A stretch of 64,000 nucleotides of DNA from Culex pipiens pallens (taxonomy: Eukaryota; Arthropoda; Insecta; Diptera; Culicidae): NCBI RefSeq assembly GCF_016801865.2, contig NC_068937.1, forward strand, positions 66,879,665 through 66,943,664, read 5' to 3'. The position numbers and the translations under genes are program-made. The notes beneath the pieces were generated by a model that saw nothing but the letters and a program-made list of their open reading frames with translations, was not told the DNA's origin and did not search any database. How positions within the stretch are numbered: position 1 is the stretch's first letter; each line of letters opens with the position of its first letter. Positions 20,501 through 32,624 of the stretch are shown here, piece after piece.

Positions 20501-22214
20501 AATATTATACTCAGCGTAACATATTTACGTAGAGTTGACCTGAGACTATTTATACTTTTAAATTATTATAAGATGAGCGACCAATTAATTACTGATGAGT
20601 TATGAGTTATCTGAAGGACTTGAACAATCGCGTTGAAACAATAATTGTCACCGTGCTTTACGAGCTAAAAGGTTTTTTCGCGGGAAACGAATGGTCGAAT
20701 ATAATTTATATTTTGCAAACGCAATTATGAACGAATCTTCCCATGAAACAATCGCGAATCATAACACAAAGAAACCCGGCTGTGATGTGTATCAAATACA
20801 TGACTAACAAGAAAGACGATCGCGATATTTGATTTTTTCAATCTAACTAAGTAGAAAAAAACCACATCAAACATAAACATACAGGTCACCACAAATCGGA
20901 CTGCCTCAACTGTTATCGTGACAACCAGAGCCAGTCGCACCTTCGCACACACACGTACGCAAGCCCCCGAAAAACTAACCGACGACGAACGACGCGAAAA
21001 AAACATGCGACCCGACGGACAAGCATCGCAAAACGGACTCGATTGTTTTTTTATGAGATATGATTTAGATTTATTGACCGAATTCTGTAGATTTTACGCG
21101 GATTTAAATATTTATTGAGCTAAATATGGAAAAAAAGAACAAATTAAACTCATTCACACTCTCATACACACACAAACCAATATGAGCAATTCTCGACCAA
21201 AACCGGAAATGGATTTTATTTGTATTTTTTGATTTGGCTCTAACTTTGTGGGGGCCTTCTCTATGACCAAATAAGCTATTTTGTGTGATTGGTTCATCCA
21301 TACAAGTCTCCATACAATTTTGGCTGCTGTCCATACAAAAATGGTATGTAAATATTCAAACAGCTGTAACTTTTGAGTGAATTTTCTGATCAATTTGGTG
21401 TCTTCGGCAAAGTTGTAGGTATTGTTGAGGACTTTTGAGAAAAAAATAGGTACACGGAAAAAAAATTGCAGTTTTTTTTTATCTTCTTTTTTTGACTAAA
21501 ACTCAATTTCCCAAAATACGTATTTTTTTATTTTCGAGATTCTTTGATATGTTTTAGGGGACAAAAATCCGCAACTTTTGAGCCATAGAGAAACATGGTC
21601 AAAAAATCTGCCGCCGAGTTATGATTTTTTGAACAAATAGTGATTTTTGGAAAAAATCGAAGTTTCATGCAAAAACAAGATTTACATTATTTTTTAATGC
21701 AAAATTGAATTTGCAATCGAAAAGTACTTTACAGATTTTTTGATAAAGTGCTTTGTTTTCAAGATATAGCCACCGAAAGTTTGATTTTAGCGAAATATTT
21801 GCAGTTTTTGAATTTTTAAAAATAGTGACCATGAGTGACCATTTCTAAAAAAAATGTTTTGAAGAGTTCAGAAAATTTGCTATAAAAATTGTCTAAGAGA
21901 CATTAAAGACAATTAACAGCTTAAACAGCCACATTGAGCCGTTACCTGAATCCTTGTTGAGTAAACGTTTGTTGCCTGCCTACTCAACGCGAAAACATGC
22001 GACTTCCCGAAGGTTAAGCTGTTACCTATACAGGCACCAAAGAAGAACAAGGAGGTAGTACCTACAGTAACTACAAATACGGATACACCAGCGATGAACC
22101 TTCAGTCGAGAACAGAACACTGATGAAGTCTGCAAGTAGTAGACGAAACACGTATCAGTCAAGATATTAAAAATATATAGCGGAATTAAAAGGAACAACT
22201 CGTCTCTTTGTATT
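20501..22214. other. Non-coding repeat-like stretch
   Basis: 20500-21120 is AT-rich with no long gene-like frame. 21130-21890 contains GGTGTCTTCGGCAAAGTTGTAG (21399-21420), a motif found again at 36920-36941, so this is a dispersed repeat. 21930-22200 is slightly more balanced in base composition. I see no gene or complete element. Confidence 0.4.
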
Positions 22215-22432
22215 CACACATTTAACTAAATTTAACTACATTTAACAAATTTAACTACATTTAACAAAATTGAAATCAAATTAACTAAATGTAAACAAAA
22301 TTAACTAAGTTTAAATCAATTTTACAAATTAAATAATATTTTACCAAATTAAACAAAATTTTCAAAATTCAATTCTGCAAAATTAAGTAAAAATCAGTTA
22401 GATTATGTTATATTAAGTTAAATTTAGCATAA
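22215..22432. repeat. AT-rich ~10-bp satellite, second block
   Basis: Units such as TTTAACTACATTTAACAAAT continue the 19560-19925 satellite. The block ends with ATGTTATATTAAGTTAAATT at about 22406-22425. The same 20 bases restart the satellite at 25087, bracketing the intervening 2.65 kb. Confidence 0.75.
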
Positions 22433-22840
22433 GCATAAGCATAGGTGCCCACCCGCAGTTGCTACTCCGTTATTGACCAGGACCTCCAGAAGTTACATCC
22501 ACGAGCCGTGGAAGATGAGTGGGTGCTATCTTTCCTCGCTTCGCAACTTCTCAAAGGCCCCCATCATGCTGATCAATACCGGCGCCGGCCACGACCAGTG
22601 GTAGGGTCACGGGGAAGTGGATGGGATTGTTAGTCCGATACTTGAGTGATAGAGACCGCCCAATCGACTGCTTCTCCGACAAAGTATCACATGAGTTTTG
22701 AGGGGGTTAGTAGATGGGTATGAGGTCAGGATTCACGAGTGGCAGTGATGTGACCATGAGCATTTTGTTTATCGGTTGAATTTTTTTAAATCTTAGGCAG
22801 CCGACTGCGGAAAGATAGATAATTGATTATTTAAAATGGT
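22433..22840. repeat. Copy 2 of the repeat pair (related to 19926-20500)
   Basis: Shows the same entry, middle and exit motifs as copy 1 but is diverged. It is followed by a short unique stretch (22840-23050) and then the 117-bp array. Confidence 0.5.
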
Positions 22841-23054
22841 TTATTTTTATCGAACGCGTGCCAGCCGAGCAGTAGTGCTATGGGCTGGACTTATCAGTAT
22901 AATTTTACTGTTTTTACAATTTAGATAACGCGAGCAAATTTCAAAAATAGTAAATAAATGACGCTTTACTCTTCATAAAATCGATAGTTTGATGAGTTAA
23001 TACTAAAACTGAAAGTTGGAATAAATTTTTACGATCATTTACGACGAAAATTAT

Positions 23055-25084
23055 CGCGAAAAAACCGGACTGCGCGTCCCCAGAAGCACTGCACTTATGA
23101 AGGCATTATTCAATTATTATGACCAATCACCCCATGCACACAAATAACGACACAAAAGAGACAAAAATTATCGCGAAAAAACAGGACTGCGCGTCCCCAG
23201 AAGCACTGCACTTATGAATGCATTATTCAATTATTATGACCAATCACCCCATGCACACAAATAACGACACAAAAGAGACGAAAATTATCGCGAAAAAACA
23301 GGACTGCGCGTCCCCAGAAGCACTGCACTTATGAAGGCATTGTTCAATTATTATGACCAATCACCCCATGCACACAAATAACGACACAAAAGAAACGAAA
23401 TTATCGCGAAAAAACAGGACTGCGCGTCCCCAGAAGCACTGCACTTATGAAGGCATTATTGAATTATTATGACCAATCACCCCATGCACACAAATAACGA
23501 CACAAAAGAGACAAAAATTATCGCGAAAAAACAGGACTGCGCGTCCCCAGAAGCACTGCACTTATGAAGGCATTATTCAATTATTATGACCAATCACCCC
23601 ATGCACACAAATAACGACACAAAAGAGACGAAAATTATCGTGAAAAAACAGGACTGCGCGTCCCCAGAAGCACTGCACTTATGAAGGCATTGTTCAATTA
23701 TTATGACCAATCACCCCATGCACACAAATAACGACACAAAAGAGACGAAAATTATCGCGAAAAAACAGGACTGCGCGTCCCCAGAAGCACTGCACTTATG
23801 AAGGCATTATTCAATTATTATGACCAATCACCCCATGCACACAAATAACGACACAAAAGAGACGAAATTATCGCGAAAAAACAGGACTGCGCGTCCCCAG
23901 AAGCACTGCACTTATGAAGGCATTATTCAATTATTATGACCAATCACCCCATGCACACAAATAACGACACAAAAGAGACAAAAATTATCGCGAAAAAACA
24001 GGACTGCGCGTCCCCAGAAGCACTGCACTTATGAAGGCATTATTGAATTATTATGACCAATCACCCCATGCACACAAATAACGACACAAAAGAGACAAAA
24101 ATTATCGCGAAAAAACAGGACTGCGCGTCCCCAGAAGCACTGCACTTATGAAGGCATTATTCAATTATTATGACCAATCACCCCATGCACACAAATAACG
24201 ACACAAAAGAGACGAAAATTATCGCGAAAAAACAGGACTGCGCGTCCCCAGAAGCACTGCACTTATGAAGGCATTGTTCAATTATTATGACCAATCACCC
24301 CATGCACACAAATAACGACACAAAAGAGACGAAAATTATCGCGAAAAAACAGGACTGCGCGTCCCCAGAAGCACTGCACTTATGAAGGCATTGTTCAATT
24401 ATTATGACCAATCACCCCATGCACACAAATAACGACACAAAAGAGACGAAAATTATCGCGAAAAAACAGGACTGCGCGTCCCCAGAAGCACTGCACTTAT
24501 GAAGGCATTATTCAATTATTATGACCAATCACCCCATGCACACAAATAACGACACAAAAGAGACGAAAATTATCGCGAAAAAACAGGACTGCGCGTCCCC
24601 AGAAGCACTGCACTTATGAAGGCATTATTCAATTATTATGACCAATCACCCCATGCACACAAATAACGACACAAAAGAGACGAAATTATCGCGAAAAAAC
24701 AGGACTGCGCGTCCCCAGAAGCACTGCACTTATGAAGGCATTATTCAATTATTATGACCAATCACCCCATGCACACAAATAACGACACAAAAGAGACAAA
24801 AATTATCGCGAAAAAACAGGACTGCGCGTCCCCAGAAGCACTGCACTTATGAAGGCATTATTGAATTATTATGACCAATCACCCCATGCACACAAATAAC
24901 GACACAAAAGAGACAAAAATTATCGCGAAAAAACAGGACTGCGCGTCCCCAGAAGCACTGCACTTATGAAGGCATTATTCAATTATTATGACCAATCACC
25001 CCATGCACACAAATAACGACACAAAAGAGACGAAAATTATCGCGAAAAAACAGGACTGCGCGTCCCCAGAAGCACTGCACTTAT
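23055..25084. repeat. 117-bp tandem array, ~17 copies, with higher-order structure
   Basis: Unit landmarks are ATTATCGCGAAAAAACAGGA, CTGCGCGTCCCCAGAAGCAC and CCAATCACCCCATGCACACA. Copies are nearly identical and differ at a few diagnostic sites (GGCATTATTC, GGCATTGTTC or GGCATTATTG; GACGAAAATT, GACAAAAATT or GACGAAATT). The order of variants repeats over 7 units. The array stops in mid-unit at 25084, directly at the AT satellite. There are no spacers of variable sequence, so it is not a CRISPR array. Confidence 0.95.
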
Positions 25085-27975
25085 CTATGTTATATTAAGT
25101 TAAATTTAGGTAAATTAAGTGAAATTTAGTTGAAGTTAAAAAAAAGTTAAACTAGGTTAAATGAAGTTAAGTTAATTTAAATTTATAAAAAATAGTAAAA
25201 TTAAGGTAAATTTAGTTTATTTAAGTTAAATTTAGTTTAATTCAGGTTAATTTAGTAAAATTTAGGTAAATAAAGTTAAATAAACTTATATTAAGTTTAA
25301 TTAACTTAAATTTAGTTGAAATAAGTTTAATTAAGTAAAGTTTGGTTAAATTTAGGTAAATTATGTTAAATTTAGTTTAATTTAAATAAACAAAGAAAAA
25401 AATTGTAGAAACAAGTATATTAAGTTAAATAAAGTAAAATTTGGTAGAAATTAAAAAAAAATAAACTAGGTTCAATTTAGTTCACGTAAGTTTAACTAGG
25501 TAAAAAGTAGTTAAATTTAGTAAACTAAAGCTAAATTCAGCTAAGTATGTAAAATTTAGTTAAATTTAGAAAAAAAAACAAATAGCTGAAATGTACTAAA
25601 TTTTGTTCAATTTAATTAAACAGGGTTAAATTTAGTTTAATAAAGTTAACATTAGTAATTTGATTTTAGTTAATTTTAGTAGTAAGATTTAGTTAACAAT
25701 AAGTGAAATTTATTTAAATTAAGTTAACTTCAGTTAGAGTTAGTTAAATTTAGAAATTAATGATTAAAATGTTTTACAATTGATTTTATTTCAGTTGAAT
25801 GTAGTTAATTTTAGTAAAATATATGTGAAATTTTGTATAAGTAAATTGATTTATGCTTAATAAGAATCAGTTTAATTGATCTAAAATTTGTTTAATTTAT
25901 CTTAAATTAGTTTATTTGATTAAAAATTAGTTAAATTGATTTATATTTAGTCAAATTGATTTTAATTTATTTTGAATTCAATTTATAGTGAAATGTAATT
26001 AAATTTTGCAAAACGTGTTTTTTTTAAATTTCGTTACAGTTATTTACACTATGTTAAATTTAGTTACAATGAGTAAAATTTAGTTGCAATGAGTTAAATG
26101 TAGTTAGTTTCAGTTATATTTTTTAAAATTTAGTAAAATTTTACTAATATTTACTAAATATTTCTATATTTTACAAATTTAGCAAAATATAGCTAAATTT
26201 TACATACATAAAATCAAATTGACAAAACTTAACATAATTTTACTTCATTTTACTGAATTTTACTCAAATAAAGATAAATTTAGCATAATTTAACTTTATT
26301 CAACTTAATTATACTTAATTTAACTAAATTTAGTTCAATTCAACTAAAATTTACTCAATTTAGCTTAATTTCTCTAAATTTAACTTAATTTTACTTAATT
26401 CAACTTAATTTCACTACATTTAACTCAATTTAACGAAAATTTACTTAAAATAACTAAATGTAACTTTATTTTACAGATTTAACTAATTCATCTACATTTC
26501 GCTAAATTCAACCATTTTCAATTAAATTTAATTAAATTTAGTGAAATTCAGCTTTTTAATTTTTCTTAATTTAAATAAATTTAACTAAATTTAACTTTAT
26601 TTAGCTAAATTCAAGTAAATGTTTCTGAAATAATTTATTTCAACTTTATATAAACTAATTCAACTTAATTTAACGTAATTTTACTTAGTTTACCTAAATT
26701 TTACTAAATTTAGCAATATTTAACATAATTTTAATTTATTTATTTTTATTTAACTGTATATAACTTTATTTAACTATAATTAACTTTATTTAAGTTTATA
26801 TAACTTTATTTAACACAATGTTACTTTAATTCAACATAATTTATTTAAATATGTTTTGATTTAACTAAATTCACTATATTGAACTCATATCTTATTTTAA
26901 CTTAATTTAACTAAATTCATTATATTCAACTTTACTTAGGAAACCCAATTTAACTTTGTTGAGTTTAATTTAGTGAAATTTAATTTAATTTATCTAAATT
27001 TAACTTAGTTTAACTGAATTTAACTAAATTTAAAGTCAACTGATTCTTACTAAATTTAAAGTCAACTGATTCTTACTAAAAATTTTACTAAATTTAACAA
27101 AATTTATCTTAGTTTAACTGAATTTAACTTATTTTAACTGATATTTACTGAAATCAATTTAATTTAATTTACCGAAATTTAACTAAACTGAACTATTGAA
27201 CTAAATTTAGCTAAATTTAACTAAACAAATTTACAAATTTACAAATTTCAACTAAATTTAACTAAATTTTACTATTACTAAATTTAGCTAAATTTAACTA
27301 AATTTAACTAAATTTAACTAAATTTAACTAAATTTAACTAAATTTTACTACATTTTACTACATTTTATTAAATTTTACTAGATTTTACTTAAATTTACTA
27401 AATTTTACTAAATATTACTAAATTTTACTAAATTTTACTAAACTTTACTAAATTTTATTAAATTTTACTAAATTTTACTAAATTTTACTAAATTTTACTA
27501 AATTTTACTAAATTTAACTAAATTTTACTAAATTTAACTAAATTTTACGAAATCTACTAAATTTTACTAAATTTTACTAAGTTTTGCTAAATTTAACTAA
27601 ATTTTACTAAATTTTACTAAATTTTACTAAATTTTACTAAATTTTACTAAATTTTACTAAATTTTACTAAATTTTACTAAATTTTACTAAATTTTACTAA
27701 ATTTTACTAAATTTTACTAAATTTTACTAAATTTTACTAAATTTTACTAAATTTTACTAAATCTACTAAATTTTACTAAATTTTACTACATTTTGCTAAA
27801 TTTTACTAAATTGTACTAAATTTAACTAAATTAACTTAATTCAACAAAATTTAACTAAATTTCACTATATTTAAACAAATTTTGCTAAATTTTACTAAAT
27901 GTTACTAAATTTTACTAAACTTAACTAAATTTTACTAAATTCAACTTAATTGAACTTAATTTAACTTAACAACAA
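25085..27975. repeat. Main AT-rich satellite (~10-11-bp units) with an internal strand switch
   Basis: 25085 to about 26110 reads as GTTAAATTTAGTT-type units. From about 26140 the strand sense flips and the units read AACTAAATTT and then very regular ACTAAATTTT (27240-27830). Homogeneity rises toward 27600-27760, where the decamer is nearly perfect. There are no genes. Confidence 0.9.
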
Positions 27976-28380
27976 AAACAAAAATTATGATTTTCAAATC
28001 AACAAAACGTTTTGTTGATTCAAATATGCCTTCTTTTTCTGCGTGTTTGCTAAGTTGCCTTTTTCATTGAAAATTCTGAGATCCGGGTTGAAAATGCGAG
28101 AATGAGGTTAGATTGCTAATTTTGAAAATCAATCCAATTATCATTTTTCAAGCAGATCTTTGTTTTTATGGTAGAAGTGACTTTTAAAAATATTTGTCCA
28201 CTTGAATAATCTACATTCTCAATTGATTGATTAAAACATTCCCTTATTTTGAATCAGATAATGAACAGGTTAAATCGGCAATCACAAAAATATTTTCGTT
28301 TATATCAATTAAGCTATTCATTTCTTACCTGAAAATGGTATAATTTGCTATTAATGTCGATTTTATGATGAAATAAAACA
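27976..28380. other. Gene-free AT-rich stretch
   Basis: Ordinary intergenic or 5'-flanking sequence between the satellite and the first MITE upstream of the PTP-type gene. No promoter motif stands out. Confidence 0.4.
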
Positions 28381-28381
28381 A

Positions 28382-28533
28382 TTCCGTAGTAACATTTCAA
28401 TAGGGCGAATCTGCGTTTGTAAACAAGCAGTCTATCCCTTTTGCTTAAGTGACAGTTCACGTCAAGTAAGACAGGGATAGACTGCTTGTTTACAAACGCA
28501 GATACGCCCTATTGAACTGTTACTGCGGAATTT
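28382..28533. mobile_element. Palindromic MITE (CCGTAGTAACATTTCAATAG ends)
   Basis: The left arm (AATAGGGCGAATCTGCGTTT, GTAAACAAGCAGTCTATCCC) is repeated inverted at the right with few differences. AATT adjoins both ends, either as a 4-bp target duplication or as part of the terminal repeat. Confidence 0.75.
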
Positions 28534-28570
28534 CAAATTTCAAACCAATTTACTCGCTGTAGGTTATAAT

Positions 28571-28771
28571 TAGAGAGCCTGGAGCTTATTAGAGAACGGA
28601 CATCTCAAACCAAAAGTACCAATCGAAGCACGACAACTGTCAAACGGAGGTACCAATCGAGCAAAATCCTTTGTCTTATGCTCGATTGGTACCTCCGTTT
28701 GACAGTTGTCGTGCTTCGATTGGTACTTTTGGTTTGAGATGTCCGTTCTCTAATAAGCTCCAGGCTCTCTA
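28571..28771. mobile_element. 201-bp hAT-like MITE with 8-bp target duplication
   Basis: GTTATAAT lies at 28563-28570 and 28772-28779. The ends are TAGAGAGCCTGGAGC and its exact reverse complement. Nearly the whole element is two perfect arms of about 90 bases around a loop of about 20. An 8-bp duplication and a TAG-start fit the hAT superfamily. The near identity of the arms suggests a recent copy. It sits about 0.5 kb upstream of the 5'-UTR splice acceptor of the PTP-type gene. Confidence 0.85.
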
Positions 28772-29267
28772 GTTATAATGAAAACATCACCCCAAGTTTG
28801 AGCGACCTCTAGTGGGGGGTAATTTTGACGTTTGATTGCCTAGTCCGACGACGATCAGCTGGTTGAGTCCAGCAGCAGAATTCAAGAAACTGCACTATGG
28901 GTGCAGATCATGAATTTGGTGGTCAAAATTATGGAAAGAAGTTCAATGTGTTTTGAACAGTAACCGAACAGCGAAAATTTGAATCGTCATTCTTCGATGC
29001 TTTGCGCCATCTGCCGGAATTATGGAGCTTTTGATCGCAAATTGGCTCCTGAAATTAAGCCTAAATTTGAGATATTATTGTTCACAACGATAAAGCTAAT
29101 TTTTCTGAGTATAATGGCCCTTTGTACGACCGCAAATGATTTAAAATGGATTTTCAAATCAATTAATCGGGGAGACGTTGACAATTTTTTAAATTTAAGG
29201 CCACAAGGTTTGCTCTAATTTAAAAATCTAGTAATCAAACTATTTTTGCTGTATTCTTTTTTTTTAG

Positions 29268-32200
29268 AAATGTGATCCAGAAACCGTGAATAAATGTTAA
29301 TTTAATGATGGAATTACGTGATGTACCAGATAGCAGCATATTATCTTCATCTTCCTTTGCTACGCAGAATCGCATACAGAATGGGATACCACTTTTACTG
29401 ATTTCTTTTCGTAGTCAAAGCAATAGTTTCAGAAAACATTCAAGTAATGTGAATAGTCATCCAGAATCATTGCTACAATCAGTTCAATATTCGGAATATC
29501 CAGAACATCATTCTTATCAATCAAATATATATCATCACATTAGAAATCCTGCATCTGAGAACGTTCATGAACATAATAGTGTAAAAATCATTAAGTCGTG
29601 GCCGGAAGATACATTTTACACATTATTTGCAGCAACTTTCACATTTGTTGGTGTTCTCATAGCAGTAGTGTGGATAATTATTTGGCTTAGAAATAACATT
29701 TGGCGTAGAAGAGAAATATCGACGAAGACAAGTAACATTAAAGAACATTTTACAAAGATGGATGAAAATAAAGACAAGCTTCGGGAAGCATCTAAAGTGA
29801 ATACATGTTTACAAATAACCATTACAGATACAGAATCACATGATTTACTAGTCGAGGATACATTGACTGCAGAAAATGATATAGCTCGAGACAAAATAAC
29901 AAGTCGTCATATGAATATGCGTCAATTAGAGACTTCACAACAGACGATCAAACAGAATTGCCAAGAGAAAAAAATAAATAAAAAAACTCGAAAACAAATA
30001 ATAAAAACGGAAAATGTGATCATAGTAAATGTTGGTGAAAAAGATGGGGAATGTTCATTTTCTCGTTTAAAACTCCGTAAAAACAAACATGTAGATGCTG
30101 AGGTCGAGGAAATAAGAGCAAAAGATTCCGATCAAACCTTAGCCTCAATAAAAAATGAAATGCATTCAAGAGAACAAATGTTAGATCAAAAGTTAGAAGA
30201 TAATTTTGAAAAGCACTCAGAGATTAGCTATGAATGTGATAAAGATTCTTCAAATAATTCAGATACGTCGTCTTCCTTTACCTTTATACCACCTCCAACA
30301 CCGTCATCCATTTCGTCATCTGTAATTTCGTCAGCTGTTAACATTACACCGAACACTATCATGGGAAGTTTTAACAGTGCTTGTGAAGTCAGTCAACAGT
30401 TCACGTTTTCACCTAAACTGGTGAATGAATATAAATCTGAAAAATCATCTGATAACCAGAAAATTGTTGGAATCGGTTCAAAGACCGCAAATTCATATTA
30501 CCGTTTTCCTGATGTGGACACCTTCACTCCTCCTTCTATTCAATATGATGAAAAACCCTCGAAAAGAATATCTCTTATTTATCCTTGCATTTCGCCAAAA
30601 CATCTTAAGCAAAATGATGCGTCAAATTATCTGGTACAACAGGTAGATCAGACGACGTTCAACAATATTCATGAGATAACTGAACAATCGAATCATCTTG
30701 CTCAAAATAGTGCCTGTCTAAGTGATCGAGCATCAAGGCGAGCCCGGCTGAAGTCTATTTCTCTAGACTCGGAAGGAGCCCGATTAGTAGAAGAAAACCT
30801 GTCTTCTGGTATTCCCGTGGAGGAGTTGGTAGAAAGAGCAGCAAACCAGGCGCATTATTCATCTGCAGAAAACCAGTCGCAGCCAACTGAAATGGCTGCT
30901 AGTAGCAGTTCTGCATCCTGCAGAAAGCAACGAAATATCTTGAATCTAAAATTGAATTTAAATGATAAAGATAAGACATTACCGGTTGATGAAGAGTACA
31001 GACTAAATGATTTCTTTTTCGAATACTATGATTACGATGACGAAGAAGACACCGAGGGTAGAGTTAAATTGAACCGTGGTGCAGCTTACACTGAAAAACA
31101 TCCAAATCAGTTCTCTCAGAGGCTCCAACCAAAGACACCCACCTTGAACCTGACACGCGAGAAAGCCAACTCCCTCGATTCAGAACAATATCTGAATTAT
31201 CTTTTACCTACAACAAATCAGACGTTGTATGGACCCGAAAAAGAAGAACAAGAGCTTTCAAGCAAATCTTCTACGACGTCAATTCGCGTTTCTTCACTAT
31301 CGGTTCCAACTACACCGAAACGACAGTTCCATAGGTTACCACATCAGCAACAGCTGGTTTTTGGCAAATCCAAACAGAACGGAAATATCAATGACAACTG
31401 TTCTGTCGTCTCCAACAGCCCATCATCGGATCGGTATTTACTAAGCGGGTTTAAGCATAGGCTTTGCAGTTTTGATGAAAAGACCTGCGTATATAACAAT
31501 CAAATGGTTACCGAAGCTGAAAGTTTATCATCGAGCATTCGAATATTATCGAATGATCAAAGTGTCACAAATTTGAGATCAAGACAAGTTTTTTCCAGTA
31601 GTTTCACTGATAGACAGCTGAAGACGATATCAATAGACAATCCCAACAAGAACAGATCCAGTATTCTACAAAGAAGAGGCTCAAACCACAGTCTAACATT
31701 AAACTTAGAAGCATCCTCAACTTTGAATAAAGGGCTTTCAGCATCTAATTTTAGCTTGGGAAACCATAAAGGATCTTATCATAACTTGGTCAGTTCTTCA
31801 AGTAATCTAAACCATCATCAGTCAGATCAACAGTCAAGCCATCAACAGCGACCTCTAAACGTAAAAACAAAAAAAAACCTTTTGCAGCGGCGTGGTTCCA
31901 ACACAAGCCTTGTATTGAACTTGCAAGGTTCTACCAACAGTCTGAACCGATACAACAGTCACAACTCTCTAAATATTCATAATCAACCCAACAATCGCCC
32001 GTTGAAGAAAGGACTTATCGAGAGAAGAAATTCGAATACAAGCTTGACTTTGTTCAACGAACAAAATCCTGCGTTATCAGTTTCCAACTGCAACCTTCCC
32101 GGGTCAAACTGTAGCTTAAATAGCATGGTCACATACCATACGCAAAACGATGGTCTGATGTTGGAAGAAGACGAACATCAAGTAGCTTCTAACAATAACC

Positions 32201-32416
32201 AATCGAATTATTGTGGAAGAGTAGATTCTAATGCAACTAACGAATCCCACTTATCATTAAGCTGTGCACAACATTCTTCACGAAGAAAATTTCTCAGCTC
32301 TGATAGCATTCACAATATTGCTCGTTCTAGAGCTTTATGCTGTTGTCAGCAAGAAGTGAGCAACGTAAAAAATCTGCGTATCTCACATAATCGAGATATT
32401 GATGATTCATGTAGTG
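29268..32416 (+). CDS. PTP-ER-like: Large first coding exon of a KIM-containing, membrane-anchored protein tyrosine phosphatase gene (PTP-ER/PTPRR-like); partial
   Basis: The exon begins after a T-rich acceptor (AG at 29266-29267). Translation starts at ATG 29305, with an in-frame TGA just upstream at about 29290 supporting that start. It runs 1,037 codons to a donor, GTGAGT, at 32417; the extra 45 codons before the next stop are intron. Residues ~104-128 (TFYTLFAATFTFVGVLIAVV, then WIIIWL and RRRE) form one membrane span. A Ser/Asn-rich cytoplasmic region follows, with an acidic patch (YYDYDDEEDTE, ~571). Three kinase-interaction motifs come near residues 787, 858 and 903: LQRRGSNHSLTLNL, LQRRGSNTSLVLNL and IERRNSNTSLTLF. 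They match LQERRGSNVSLTLDM of PTPRR and PTPN5, which docks ERK/p38, and whose Ser is a PKA site. The phosphatase domain should lie on later exons not found here. The codon use is AT-rich like the neighbours. The family call rests on the KIM plus the membrane span. Confidence 0.72.
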
Positions 32417-32422
32417 GTGAGT
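32417..32422 (+). promoter_or_regulatory. Splice donor of the PTP-type exon
   Basis: GTGAGT follows TGTAGTG at the end of the conserved-composition coding stretch. Beyond it the frame turns into Leu/Tyr/Phe-rich translation typical of intron sequence (KNYFILYFQIIAYLFNP). No matching downstream acceptor with phosphatase motifs could be located. Confidence 0.55.
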
Positions 32423-32624
32423 ATAACCTACTAAAAAAAGGTGCAGGTGGTTATGTTCTACATGACCAATATAACAAAGAACTTTGTACAAAACTCCTAA
32501 AAAATTATTTTATTTTATATTTTCAAATCATTGCCTATTTATTTAATCCTTAATAATTCATTTCAAATAAATGTTTTCAATCTTTGGCACCTCTGTGAAA
32601 ATAAATTGCGAAAACACGAAAATA

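Noticed and set aside
23055..25084. CRISPR array
   Set aside because: Whole 117-bp units repeat without variable spacers, in an insect genome with no cas genes.
29616..29894. 92-codon minus-strand ORF
   Set aside because: Antisense shadow of the PTP-type exon's membrane span.
32417..32553. Last 45 codons of the 1,082-codon open frame as part of the protein
   Set aside because: They follow a GTGAGT donor and have intron-like composition.
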